Positions 56,260-64,000 of a DNA stretch of 64,000 nt are shown piece after piece (position 1 is the first letter of the stretch; each line of letters opens with the position of its first letter). Both the position numbers and the translations under genes were made by a program. The stretch is from Weissella diestrammenae. GTDB taxonomy: Bacteria; Bacillota; Bacilli; Lactobacillales; Lactobacillaceae. The stretch is from assembly GCF_014397255.1 (NCBI RefSeq), contig NZ_CP060724.1, positions 62,001 through 126,000 on the forward strand, read 5' to 3'. The notes below the pieces were generated by a model. The model ran no database searches. It saw only the letters and a program-made list of their open reading frames with translations, and was not told the origin of the DNA.

Positions 56260-57023
56260 TCCGCTTCGTCCTTTTCTTGATATGCTTTATCACTCATCAT
56301 CATGTCAATTTTACCAAATTTGTCATTTTGCTGAATTTTTATATGCTGATGTCTGACCAATTCAAGAACGGCCAGAAATGTTGTGACCCATTCGTCCCTG
56401 GTGGCTTGCGCACCAAATAATGATTGAAAAGCAACTTGATCTTCAGTTTGAATGCGCTGCATGACAAGTTGCATTTGCGCCTTGATTGACCAAGTTTCTC
56501 TCACCATAGTCCGTGGTCGCTTTTGCACTCGCTTTCGACGAGCTAACATATCATTAAATGCTAACTGTAAATCTAAAATAGCCAATCCTTCAGGCAATGG
56601 GGCCATCTGAACGTCATCCGGCACCGTCATTGGGGTCCGGCTAAATTGCAGCATACGTCCTTCTTCGCGTTCACGTAGCTCATCAGCTGCATTCTGATAT
56701 TTTTGATATTCAAGCAACTGATTCATCAACGCCTCACGCGGATCGGGTTCATACTCAATCTCTGCTAACTCGCTTTCATCTATCTCAGGTTGTGGCAATA
56801 AAAAGCGTGATTTAATTCGCATTAAAGTTGCTGCCATCACAAGAAATTCACCCGCTACGTCTAAATTTCGCTGTTTTTCTTCAGCTAAAAACAGTAAATA
56901 CTGACTTGTGATATCAACAATCGGAATATCCAAAATATCCATCTCATTCACTCGTATCAAATGTAATAACAAATCTAACGGGCCATCAAAATCTTTTAAA
57001 TGATATGTGATTTCTTCAGTCAT
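56256..57023 (-). CDS. scpA: Segregation and condensation protein A
   Basis: 255 residues. Kleisin that bridges SMC heads. N-terminal [29 protein letters not shown] and [20 protein letters not shown] near 60-80 are diagnostic; the C-terminal winged helix binds the SMC head. Overlaps ribT by 8 bp. Confidence 0.96.
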   Translation of the reverse strand: MTEEITYHLKDFDGPLDLLLHLIRVNEMDILDIPIVDITSQYLLFLAEEKQRNLDVAGEFLVMAATLMRIKSRFLLPQPEIDESELAEIEYEPDPREALMNQLLEYQKYQNAADELREREEGRMLQFSRTPMTVPDDVQMAPLPEGLAILDLQLAFNDMLARRKRVQKRPRTMVRETWSIKAQMQLVMQRIQTEDQVAFQSLFGAQATRDEWVTTFLAVLELVRHQHIKIQQNDKFGKIDMMMSDKAYQEKDEAE

Positions 57024-57387
57024 GTTTCGTCATTTTCCATTCATTCACTAATTTTTGCGTTGTAATCGTACCCATCAAGGTTAATTCAGGAAACCAATTG
57101 CTCAAAGCTGTGTAAATATCATGCCCAACTTTTTGACGTTCTACAACCGGCACTTCTGGTCCAAAAGCAACTAGCCGTAGTAATACGGCATCGTAAACTT
57201 CTTCAACACCCAATACTGCAGTAAAATGTTTGGTGATTGGATCTTTCCACAACATCAAAGTACGAGCATCTGAGACTTGATACCATTGTAATTCACGTGT
57301 GACTTCTGCATAAGTCGGCAAACTCGGAATATATGACATTAATCCCATGGCAATTTTTGGTTGTTCATCTGAAACAATCACTAACAT
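57016..57387 (-). CDS. ribT: RibT-like protein (degenerate GNAT)
   Basis: 123 residues, the length of Bacillus RibT, with the shared KIAMGLMSYIPSLPT start near 11 and LMLWKDP...AVLGVEE near 44-63. The acetyl-CoA binding loop (RxxGxG-like) expected near 80-90 reads VVERQKVGHDI and lacks the second Gly, so catalysis is doubtful. In Bacillus it also adjoins the riboflavin genes and scpA, and here ribU is in the same cluster. Identification rests on these similarities and position. Confidence 0.72.
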   Translation of the reverse strand: MLVIVSDEQPKIAMGLMSYIPSLPTYAEVTRELQWYQVSDARTLMLWKDPITKHFTAVLGVEEVYDAVLLRLVAFGPEVPVVERQKVGHDIYTALSNWFPELTLMGTITTQKLVNEWKMTKHD

Positions 57388-57414
57388 ATCGAATACCCTT
57401 CCCTTTGTTTTTTC

Positions 57415-58320
57415 CTATGCTCGCGGATGACTTTTTTCATATACTTCTCGTAAATGTTTGTCTGAAACATGTGTATAAATTTGTGTTGTCGAAATATCTG
57501 AATGGCCTAACAATTCTTGCACAATACGTAAGTCCGCGCCATTTTCTAAAATATGTGTAGCAAAGGAATGGCGTAGGGTATGCGGTGAAACATCCTTAGT
57601 AATTCCAGCAGCACTAACCCAGGCTTTGATTAATTTCCAAACACCTTGTCGGGTTAATCCATGACCATGACCATTCAAAAAAATAATACTTTCATCTTGA
57701 ACTTGGCCTAACATCGGACGAACCTCTTTTAAGTATTTCTTCAGCCAATAAGCAGCCAAATCACCAATCGGAATAATTCGTTCCTTATCACCTTTCCCAA
57801 CGGTTTGAATTAAACCTAAATCAAGATGCAAATTATCCAATTTTAAATTAACCAGTTCACTAACGCGTAAGCCAGTGGCATACATCACTTCTAAAATAGT
57901 ACGATTACGAATACCTAAATTAGTCGTAACATCGGGTACTGCTAATAAACGTTCAACTTCCTCCAAAGTCAAAACAGCTGGTAAGTATGCTGCTTTTTTC
58001 GGTGGATGAACTTGAGCCATTGGATCGGCCATCAGCCACTTTTGACGTAATGCGTATTGAAAAAGCTTACGCATCGAAGAGACCATTCTAATGATTGAAT
58101 TACGTGCTTTACCTTCATTACTGAGTTCATTTAAATAGGTCATAATCAACAGTCGATCAATGGTTTCTATCTTAGGCACAGGCGATTGATGACGTAAAAA
58201 CTTAAAAAAGCGGTTTAAGTCTTGTTGGTATGATGTCCGCGTATTTAATGATAAACCACGTTCAACGACAACATAATTTAAATATGATTGAAGATACTCA
58301 TCATACATATCTTGTGCCAT
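57415..58320 (-). CDS. xerD: Tyrosine recombinase XerD
   Basis: 301 residues. SAM-like N-terminal domain (1-95), catalytic domain with Arg in ATGLRVSEL near 150, Lys in VGKGDKERIIP near 175, HTLRHSFATH near 246, and the nucleophile Tyr in TQIYTHVS near 282. Resolves chromosome dimers at dif with its partner and FtsK. Next to scpA as in other Firmicutes. Confidence 0.94.
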   Translation of the reverse strand: MAQDMYDEYLQSYLNYVVVERGLSLNTRTSYQQDLNRFFKFLRHQSPVPKIETIDRLLIMTYLNELSNEGKARNSIIRMVSSMRKLFQYALRQKWLMADPMAQVHPPKKAAYLPAVLTLEEVERLLAVPDVTTNLGIRNRTILEVMYATGLRVSELVNLKLDNLHLDLGLIQTVGKGDKERIIPIGDLAAYWLKKYLKEVRPMLGQVQDESIIFLNGHGHGLTRQGVWKLIKAWVSAAGITKDVSPHTLRHSFATHILENGADLRIVQELLGHSDISTTQIYTHVSDKHLREVYEKSHPRA

Positions 58321-58323
58321 AAG

Positions 58324-59205
58324 TTACTCTCCTTGATAATCTGATTCAACGAGGTAAATGCCTGATTCATTCTGTTCAATGAGATGTTGTTTATATAAAT
58401 GACCAAGTGCTCGCTTAAATTGTCCTTTTGACATATTAAAATAAGCCTGAATTGCTTTTGGATCAGATTTATCATTGTATGGTAATGTGTGTTGCTTTGA
58501 CCTTTGCAATAAAGTCAGCAACATTTTGGCATCCCCATCGATGGCCTGGTAGGCCAATGGTTTCAATGACAGATTCAATAAGCCATCCTGACGTACACCA
58601 ATCACACGCGTGACAAGTTGTTCACCTAAACGTGGTTCAGAAAACCGCTCACTTGGATGAATAAATCCGATTTGATAATCATCAGTAATGACCAAGGTCC
58701 CCACCATCTTTAGCCTATATACAGTGGCCTTAACATTTTTGTTGCCCTTCATCTCTGCTTTTGCAGGAATACGAATGGCATTCAAAATATCATTAGTTGC
58801 TAATTCACCCCATAAACGGTCCTTATGGTCAACCCGTAAAGTAATCATCAATCGATCACCACGCTGTGGCCATAACTCTTTAATTGTTGGCAATTCATCT
58901 AATGAAACCACCACATCTTTGTTCGGCAATCCGATATCAACAAAGACCCCGAGATCGCGTCGAACATCAGTAACAGTACCAAACGCATAGTGACCCAATC
59001 TGACATCTGGCACATTTTTAGTGATTTGTAGCTGCCCTGACTGATTTTCATATGCAAAACCAGTAACCTGCCCACCAATGTGAAGTGGCTTTTGTAATTC
59101 ACTTTTATTTATTTCATAAGTTAAACCTGCAACTTGTGCAAAATAATCTGTCGTGTTCTCATCTGTCACGATTGCCGTGAGTATTTCTCCAACTTTATAA
59201 GTCAT
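58324..59205 (-). CDS. cvfB: CvfB-family S1-like RNA-binding protein
   Basis: 293 residues. Three S1-like OB domains followed by a winged helix (PKAIQAYFNMSKGQFKRALGHLYKQ, about 245-270), the layout of Staphylococcus CvfB/YitL. Likely binds RNA and modulates translation or virulence-type regulators. Start uncertain among three in-frame ATGs within 16 bp; none has a strong ribosome-binding site. 3 bp before xerD. Confidence 0.85.
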   Translation of the reverse strand: MTYKVGEILTAIVTDENTTDYFAQVAGLTYEINKSELQKPLHIGGQVTGFAYENQSGQLQITKNVPDVRLGHYAFGTVTDVRRDLGVFVDIGLPNKDVVVSLDELPTIKELWPQRGDRLMITLRVDHKDRLWGELATNDILNAIRIPAKAEMKGNKNVKATVYRLKMVGTLVITDDYQIGFIHPSERFSEPRLGEQLVTRVIGVRQDGLLNLSLKPLAYQAIDGDAKMLLTLLQRSKQHTLPYNDKSDPKAIQAYFNMSKGQFKRALGHLYKQHLIEQNESGIYLVESDYQGE

Positions 59206-59329
59206 TATCATTTCTTTCATGTTTTGAATATTTTATGTCAACTAGCTTGTCTGTTAATAGAATACCAAAAAACAATTCGAATTACCATAGAAGATCCACA
59301 CTAGCCTCTCATGTTATTTCCAAACAAAA

Positions 59330-59374
59330 ACACCTTAACCCTAGATTAGCATTCTCTAATCCACGGTTAAGGTG
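59330..59374 (-). terminator. Terminator after the second antitoxin gene
   Basis: CACCTTAACC (59331-59340) pairs with GGTTAAGGTG (59365-59374), with GATTAG/CTAATC inside; T-run on the minus strand. Confidence 0.8.
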
Positions 59375-59406
59375 TCTATTGATTAACATACAAGTATAAC
59401 ACTCGC

Positions 59407-59580
59407 TTAGTTAGTCTTTTTGGTAAACAAATTTGAAAATGGTGAATCACCGTTATTTGCTACCTGTGTTAAAAAGATTTTAATTGCGGTTTGTGTTGTT
59501 AATCCTTGTTGCTTAAAGATTTCATCTGCTGAATCTTTCACATTTTCTTCTACGCGCAATTGAATCAATTTTTCTGCCAT
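59407..59580 (-). CDS. RelB/DinJ-family antitoxin, orphan (second copy)
   Basis: 57 residues, ribbon-helix-helix N-terminus EKLIQLRVEENVKDSADEIF and the DinJ continuation TTQTAIKIFLTQVANNGDSPFS. Strongly similar to 29768-29938. ATG 59580 is used since GAGGAT precedes it. A terminator follows within 80 bp and no toxin gene adjoins on either side, so it is a free-standing antitoxin-like gene. Confidence 0.85.
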   Translation of the reverse strand: MAEKLIQLRVEENVKDSADEIFKQQGLTTQTAIKIFLTQVANNGDSPFSNLFTKKTN

Positions 59581-59715
59581 ATCAACATCCTCTTTCAATC
59601 TTTTAATCGATTTTTAATCACGTTATTAGAATATCACACACATATTAAAACCGTCAAAAGATAAGACTTGAAAAACTATACAAGAGCACCCTATTATGCA
59701 TATTTTCGTATGCGA

Positions 59716-60162
59716 CTACTGTTTATCCGTGTCAAACCAGATTGTCACAGGACCATCATTTATCAATGAAATTTGCATATCAGCACCAAATTCACCAGTT
59801 TCAACCTGAACACCTGCTTGCGCAAGGGCCTGATTAAAATACTGATACATCTGCTGTGCATGTGCCGGTTGCCCAGCTCGGACAAAACTTGGTCGATTCC
59901 CTTTTTTTGTGTCTGCATAAAGCGTAAACTGCGAAATTGATAAAATGGCACCGTTCACTTGTTCAAGGTTGAGATTCATTTTGTCATCAGCATCAGAAAA
60001 GACACGTAACCCTAAAATTTTACGTACAAGATATTGGCATTCAGCGACCGTATCTGAATCTTGTATACCTACCAATAACACATACCCCTGCTCAATTTGA
60101 CCAATGATTTGTTTTTGAACCGATACACTAGCTGATTTTACACGCTGTAATAATACTCGCAT
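59716..60162 (-). CDS. dtd: D-aminoacyl-tRNA deacylase
   Basis: 148 residues. Hydrolyses D-amino acids from tRNA. Start RVLLQRVKSASVSV, the active-site SISQFTLYADTKKGNRPSF near 74-92 and the Gly-cisPro-type NDGPVTIWFD end are canonical. 18 bp downstream of rel, the usual partner in Firmicutes. Confidence 0.97.
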   Translation of the reverse strand: MRVLLQRVKSASVSVQKQIIGQIEQGYVLLVGIQDSDTVAECQYLVRKILGLRVFSDADDKMNLNLEQVNGAILSISQFTLYADTKKGNRPSFVRAGQPAHAQQMYQYFNQALAQAGVQVETGEFGADMQISLINDGPVTIWFDTDKQ

Positions 60163-60180
60163 TCAATATACCCTTCCTGA

Positions 60181-62418
60181 TTACTTGAAGGCGCGCTTTA
60201 CACCGTCAACATCTTTTACATTTTTAACTGAATCCATCACTCTTTGTAACTGTTCAAGATTTTTAACCCCAACAGTCATTGATACAACCGCATGATTATT
60301 GCTATCAACTCGCCCATTAATCGAGCTAACCATCTTGGTTTGATTCCCCACCATTCGAATGATATCGTTTAAAAACTTAGAACGATTTTCGCCAGTGATA
60401 ATCAAATCAGCGTCATACTCACGTTTTGAATTACCCTGTGGTTCTTCCCAAGCAACATCAACCAAACGTTGTCCCAATTCATCGGCAGCTGCCAGATTTG
60501 GGCATCCTACGCGATGAACAGAAACACCTCGACCTTTTGTGATATAACCAACAACGTTATCTCCTGGCACCGGTGTACAACAATGGCCCAAGCGAACTAA
60601 CATGGAATCAATTCCCTGAATCAGAATCGGGTCATCACCCTTACGCTGTCGTGTGTTTTTACTTTGCGTATTGGTTGTCCCCACAGTTTCATGGTCTTCA
60701 AAAATCGACTTCTGTTCGGCTGCTAATCGTTGTTCCTCAATTTTAGCGCGAATTTCTTCAGTAAATTTATTTGAAACACCTTGAGCTGATAATTCACCAA
60801 ATCCGATTGATGCATACATATCATCAACGGTATGGTAATGCAGTTTCTCCATGGCACGTGCTGCATTATCCGGTAACATTAGTGTTTCAGGGTCAAAGCC
60901 TTGCGCACTTAAATACCCAGCAAGTTCAGCTTTTCCAGCCTCAATATTTTCATCACGATCCTGTTTTCTGAAATATTGCTTAATTTTATTTCTGGCACGT
61001 CGCGTTTTAACAAGTTTCAGCCAATCACGATTCGGTTTAGCATTTGCACTTGTTAAAATTTCAACGATGTCACCCGTCTTAATTTCATAATCTAGCGGCA
61101 CAATTTTATCGTTAACTTTGGCCCCCGTTGTCATATTACCAACGTTCGTATGAATCGTGTATGCCATATCAAGTGGACCAGCCCCTTGAGATAGCTCAAA
61201 AACATCACCTTTAGGCGTGAATGCATATACACGGTCCACAAATAAATCACTTTTGACTGATTCCATGAAATCGCCAGAATCACTAGACTCATTTTGTAAT
61301 TCCAAAATTCCTTGAATCACATTTAACTTCTGTTGATCCGTATTCTGAACATCTGCGCCCTTGAAGTTACCTTCTTTGTATGCCCAATGAGCTGCCACAC
61401 CAAATTCAGCAATTTCATGCATTTCATGCGTTCTAATTTGCACCTCAAGTGGTCGCCCACCTGGACCAATTACGGACGTATGCAATGATTGATACCCGTT
61501 TGCTTTTGGTAAAGCAATATAATCCTTGAAACGGCCTGGCATCGGGGTCCAATGCGAATGAATTGCACCTAGAACAGCATAGCAGTCACCAACCGTATTT
61601 ACCAATACACGAATAGCTAATAAATCATAAATTTCATCAAATGCTTTATGTTTATCATGCATCTTACGATAAATTGAATAAATATGTTTAGGTCGACCAT
61701 AGACTGTTACATTTGTCAGATTTAAATCGACAATGGTTTGTTCAATGTCGCGAACCGCGGTTTCTACAATTTCTAATCGTTCGTTTCGGCGTAATTGCAT
61801 CGATTTTGCAATTTGATGATAAGCCTCATAATCAAGGTAACGTAGCGATGTGTCCTCTAGTTCCCACTTGATTGTCATGATTCCCAAACGGTCAGCTAAG
61901 GGGGCATATATTTCTAATGTTTCACCTGCTATACGTTTTTGCTTTTCTGGTCGCAACGCTGATAATGTCCGAATATTGTGCAAACGGTCAGCTAATTTAA
62001 CAAAAATAACGCGGATATCATGAGACATCGCTAATAATAATTTTCGATGATTTTCAGCTAAACGTTCTGAATCCGACTTATATTCAATCTTTGATATTTT
62101 AGACACACCATCGACAATCGCTGCGACATCTGCCCCAAATTCATGTGCGACATCTTCGATTTCAGCATCTGTGTCCTCAACAACATCATGCAAATAACCA
62201 GCAATTACAGTATCTGGGTCCATTTTCAAGTCGGCCAAAATACCCGCAACCTGAATCGGATGGATAATATATGGCTCACCAGATTTCCTTTTTTGTGCTC
62301 GATGTAAATTAAAAGCATATTCATACGCATGGTCAACTGCTTGAATATGTTCTGTGTTCATATAGGTTGCATATAGTGCATGCACTTCTGCTTGGGTTAA
62401 AACTTTTGCATCTGCCAT
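60181..62418 (-). CDS. rel: Bifunctional (p)ppGpp synthetase/hydrolase Rel
   Basis: 745 residues. Order: HD hydrolase domain with HPIQVAGIL and YLHDVVEDT (His-Asp near 77-78), synthetase domain with YGRPKHIYSIYRKM near 240 and GRPLEVQIRTHEMHEIAE near 330, TGS domain (RVYAFTPKGDVFELSQGA near 397), a zinc-finger-type region with GHCCTPVPGDN near 575, and an ACT domain at the C-terminus. Both active sites look intact. Master regulator of the stringent response. A possible short upstream ORF ends 10 bp before its start. Confidence 0.97.
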   Translation of the reverse strand: MADAKVLTQAEVHALYATYMNTEHIQAVDHAYEYAFNLHRAQKRKSGEPYIIHPIQVAGILADLKMDPDTVIAGYLHDVVEDTDAEIEDVAHEFGADVAAIVDGVSKISKIEYKSDSERLAENHRKLLLAMSHDIRVIFVKLADRLHNIRTLSALRPEKQKRIAGETLEIYAPLADRLGIMTIKWELEDTSLRYLDYEAYHQIAKSMQLRRNERLEIVETAVRDIEQTIVDLNLTNVTVYGRPKHIYSIYRKMHDKHKAFDEIYDLLAIRVLVNTVGDCYAVLGAIHSHWTPMPGRFKDYIALPKANGYQSLHTSVIGPGGRPLEVQIRTHEMHEIAEFGVAAHWAYKEGNFKGADVQNTDQQKLNVIQGILELQNESSDSGDFMESVKSDLFVDRVYAFTPKGDVFELSQGAGPLDMAYTIHTNVGNMTTGAKVNDKIVPLDYEIKTGDIVEILTSANAKPNRDWLKLVKTRRARNKIKQYFRKQDRDENIEAGKAELAGYLSAQGFDPETLMLPDNAARAMEKLHYHTVDDMYASIGFGELSAQGVSNKFTEEIRAKIEEQRLAAEQKSIFEDHETVGTTNTQSKNTRQRKGDDPILIQGIDSMLVRLGHCCTPVPGDNVVGYITKGRGVSVHRVGCPNLAAADELGQRLVDVAWEEPQGNSKREYDADLIITGENRSKFLNDIIRMVGNQTKMVSSINGRVDSNNHAVVSMTVGVKNLEQLQRVMDSVKNVKDVDGVKRAFK

Positions 62419-62428
62419 TTGATTATCC

Positions 62429-62491
62429 TTAGTTTATCGATGCCACACCGATTGGGATTTCCACCCGCAGCGCCACACCGGATTTATCCAT
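62429..62491 (-). CDS. Possible 20-codon leader ORF upstream of rel
   Basis: ATG at 62491, reading MDKSGVALRVEIPIGVASIN and then TAA; the stop codon overlaps the AAGGAT site of rel. The segment contains two copies of a GGTGTGGC direct repeat and is more GC-rich than its surroundings. No ribosome-binding site is visible, so translation is uncertain. Confidence 0.3.
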   Translation of the reverse strand: MDKSGVALRVEIPIGVASIN

Positions 62492-62571
62492 ACGGATATT
62501 TGCTTTTATTGTACCCCAAAACCTGTGATTTACAAAAATTTCTAGCCACTAGAGTACGCTACAAACCTGTT

Positions 62572-64000
62572 TCACTTAATAGTTTTGAAAACAACATTAT
62601 TCGTGCCAAAAATCGACTGTAATGCACGCATCGTTGCTTGATCTGATTGAAGCCATTGAGATTGAGGTAATGCAAGCTTGCGATTATCTGCTTCATAGAC
62701 AACCAAGACGGGATTATTACCATGATGCACTTGGAAAACAGCCTCTAGCTCAGTATTGATTGTCTGATTTTCAGCAGACATTGGTACACGTAAATACCAT
62801 TGCCCCTTTGATGGTGATTCATCGCTATTATCAGCTCGCGTCTGATTGTTTTGTAATAGTTGTTGCGCAGAAACAACTTGATTTGCAATAATTTGTAGGC
62901 CATCCCGCCCTTTTTGTTGTTGTACTGTACCATAAACGGCAACAATTTGTTCTGCTTGTAATAGCGGTTTAATCAGCGTGTACGTTCTTGGAAAGACAGT
63001 AACCGAAATTTGACCTGTCAAATCCATAGCATCAACAAATGCCATAGCATCACCATTTTTCGTCCGAATCAGCTTAACATTTTCAATATATAGCAGAATT
63101 TTGATACTTTTTTGATCAACTGATAAATTTGAAACGGTGGTCAAATCATCCCGATTAACCGCTTCTAAAATTGGTTCAAGCGGATGACCACTGAGATACA
63201 CGCCTAAATACTGCTTTTCATGTTGTAGCCGTTCATTTTGACTATAATCATCCATTTCTCTGACTTTTGGTGTCAATGATTTGAAAAGCGATAACGATTC
63301 ACCTGCTAAGCCGATTGCATCAATGAACCCTTGCAACGACACGACCAAGGCTTTGCGATTTGGATTAAAACGATCAAATGCGCCAACGTCTACCAGCGGA
63401 GTAATGGCTTCAACCGAACGAAACTTATTATCAATTCGACCAATAAAGTCTGCCAGATCTTTAAATGCACCCTGTGCCTGTCGACTAGCAATGATGTTTT
63501 CTCGAAAATCACGACGCATCCCTTGAATACTTGCAAAGCCCATCTGTAACCCGTCTGTATTACTCGAATAACCAGCCCAACTCAAATTAATATCAGGTCG
63601 ATTGATCATAACTTTTGCATTTTTTGCTTCTAAAATGTAATGGCGAACCTTTTCTTGATTGTTAATGTCTGCATTCAAAACGGCTTTAAAAAAGGCAGTT
63701 GGATAATGCGCTTTTAGATAGGCCAGTTGGAATGCCAATTTCGAATATGCAACTGAATGTGAGCGATTAAATCCATATTCAGCAAATGTTTCAATATACC
63801 CATACACCTTTTGTGCCAAGTCTTGTGTATGTCCCTTTGCGATCGCACCAGAAATAAATTGATTTTTAATTGCTGCAATTTTATCAGCATCCTTTTTAGA
63901 CATCGCACGACGTAACAAGTCGGCTTCACTCAATGAGAAACCGGCAAACTTCTCAGCGACACGCATCACTTGTTCTTGATACACAATCACCCCATAGGTT
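62572..64000 (-). CDS. dnaE: DNA polymerase III alpha subunit DnaE, C-terminal part
   Basis: At least 476 residues visible, continuing past base 64000. Starts within TYGVIVYQEQVMRVAEKFAGFSL, part of the polymerase palm/fingers region, then helix-hairpin-helix (EAITPLVDVGAFD), the OB-fold domain (ILLYIENVKLIRTKNGDAMAFV) and the C-terminal domain. By family structure this is the DnaE type, not PolC, since it lacks an exonuclease insert and has the standard tail. In Firmicutes DnaE extends primers. N-terminal PHP part lies outside the window. Confidence 0.95.
   Translation of the reverse strand, partial: TYGVIVYQEQVMRVAEKFAGFSLSEADLLRRAMSKKDADKIAAIKNQFISGAIAKGHTQDLAQKVYGYIETFAEYGFNRSHSVAYSKLAFQLAYLKAHYPTAFFKAVLNADINNQEKVRHYILEAKNAKVMINRPDINLSWAGYSSNTDGLQMGFASIQGMRRDFRENIIASRQAQGAFKDLADFIGRIDNKFRSVEAITPLVDVGAFDRFNPNRKALVVSLQGFIDAIGLAGESLSLFKSLTPKVREMDDYSQNERLQHEKQYLGVYLSGHPLEPILEAVNRDDLTTVSNLSVDQKSIKILLYIENVKLIRTKNGDAMAFVDAMDLTGQISVTVFPRTYTLIKPLLQAEQIVAVYGTVQQQKGRDGLQIIANQVVSAQQLLQNNQTRADNSDESPSKGQWYLRVPMSAENQTINTELEAVFQVHHGNNPVLVVYEADNRKLALPQSQWLQSDQATMRALQSIFGTNNVVFKTIK

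Overview
The window is 64 kb of AT-rich DNA from a low-GC Gram-positive lactic acid bacterium. Gene content (hrcA-grpE-dnaK-dnaJ with CIRCE, dnaG-rpoD, scpA/scpB, a PDH operon with lplA, a CcpA-type cre, a MucBP adhesin, an ECF riboflavin transporter) fits Lactobacillaceae. My best guess is Weissella or a close relative of the Leuconostoc/Weissella branch, but no 16S or other decisive marker is present. Nearly every gene lies on the minus strand, so the window reads best from right to left. Both ends cut a gene: an HMA metal-binding protein at base 1 and dnaE at base 64000.

Region by region. 1-2.1 kb: P-type metal ATPase and its small metal-binding partner. 2.2-9.3 kb: a Bax-inhibitor-1-like membrane protein, then a compact run phoP-phoR-udk-M42 peptidase-ytpR-unknown-murC. 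9.4-12.4 kb: MFS exporter, an isolated priming sugar transferase, a membrane-anchored extracellular protein and a small unknown. 12.6-17.3 kb: the heat-shock operon hrcA-grpE-dnaK-dnaJ, with two CIRCE copies around a clear sigma-A promoter, structured intercistronic regions, and a DnaJ with no zinc-finger domain. 17.4-21.5 kb: a DUF916/DUF3324-type cell-surface gene broken by a stop in its signal peptide, then dnaG-rpoD.

21.5-37.4 kb is the accessory part: long gene-poor AT-rich gaps, a deleted IS30 transposase plus a trace of a second, a MucBP surface protein, an intact dinB/RibD-like/yolD SOS-type module and, 2 kb away, the fused ruins of another dinB-yolD pair, several GNAT acetyltransferases (one preceded by a strong structured RNA leader, one a pseudogene), an orphan RelB/DinJ antitoxin, an Ltp-type superinfection-exclusion-like membrane protein, and a three-gene group of poorly known proteins. 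Twin tRNA-Ser(UGA) genes, each with the same palindrome above its promoter, mark the right edge.

37.4-64 kb returns to housekeeping genes: lplA-pdhA-pdhB-pdhC-pdhD under an extended -10 promoter with a cre site; a cre-linked GRP-type sugar transporter; HU; cmk-rpsA-der; ypbB-recQ-LysM; cvfB-xerD-ribT-scpA-scpB-rluB-ribU, several of them overlapping; a second orphan antitoxin; and rel-dtd with a possible short upstream ORF.
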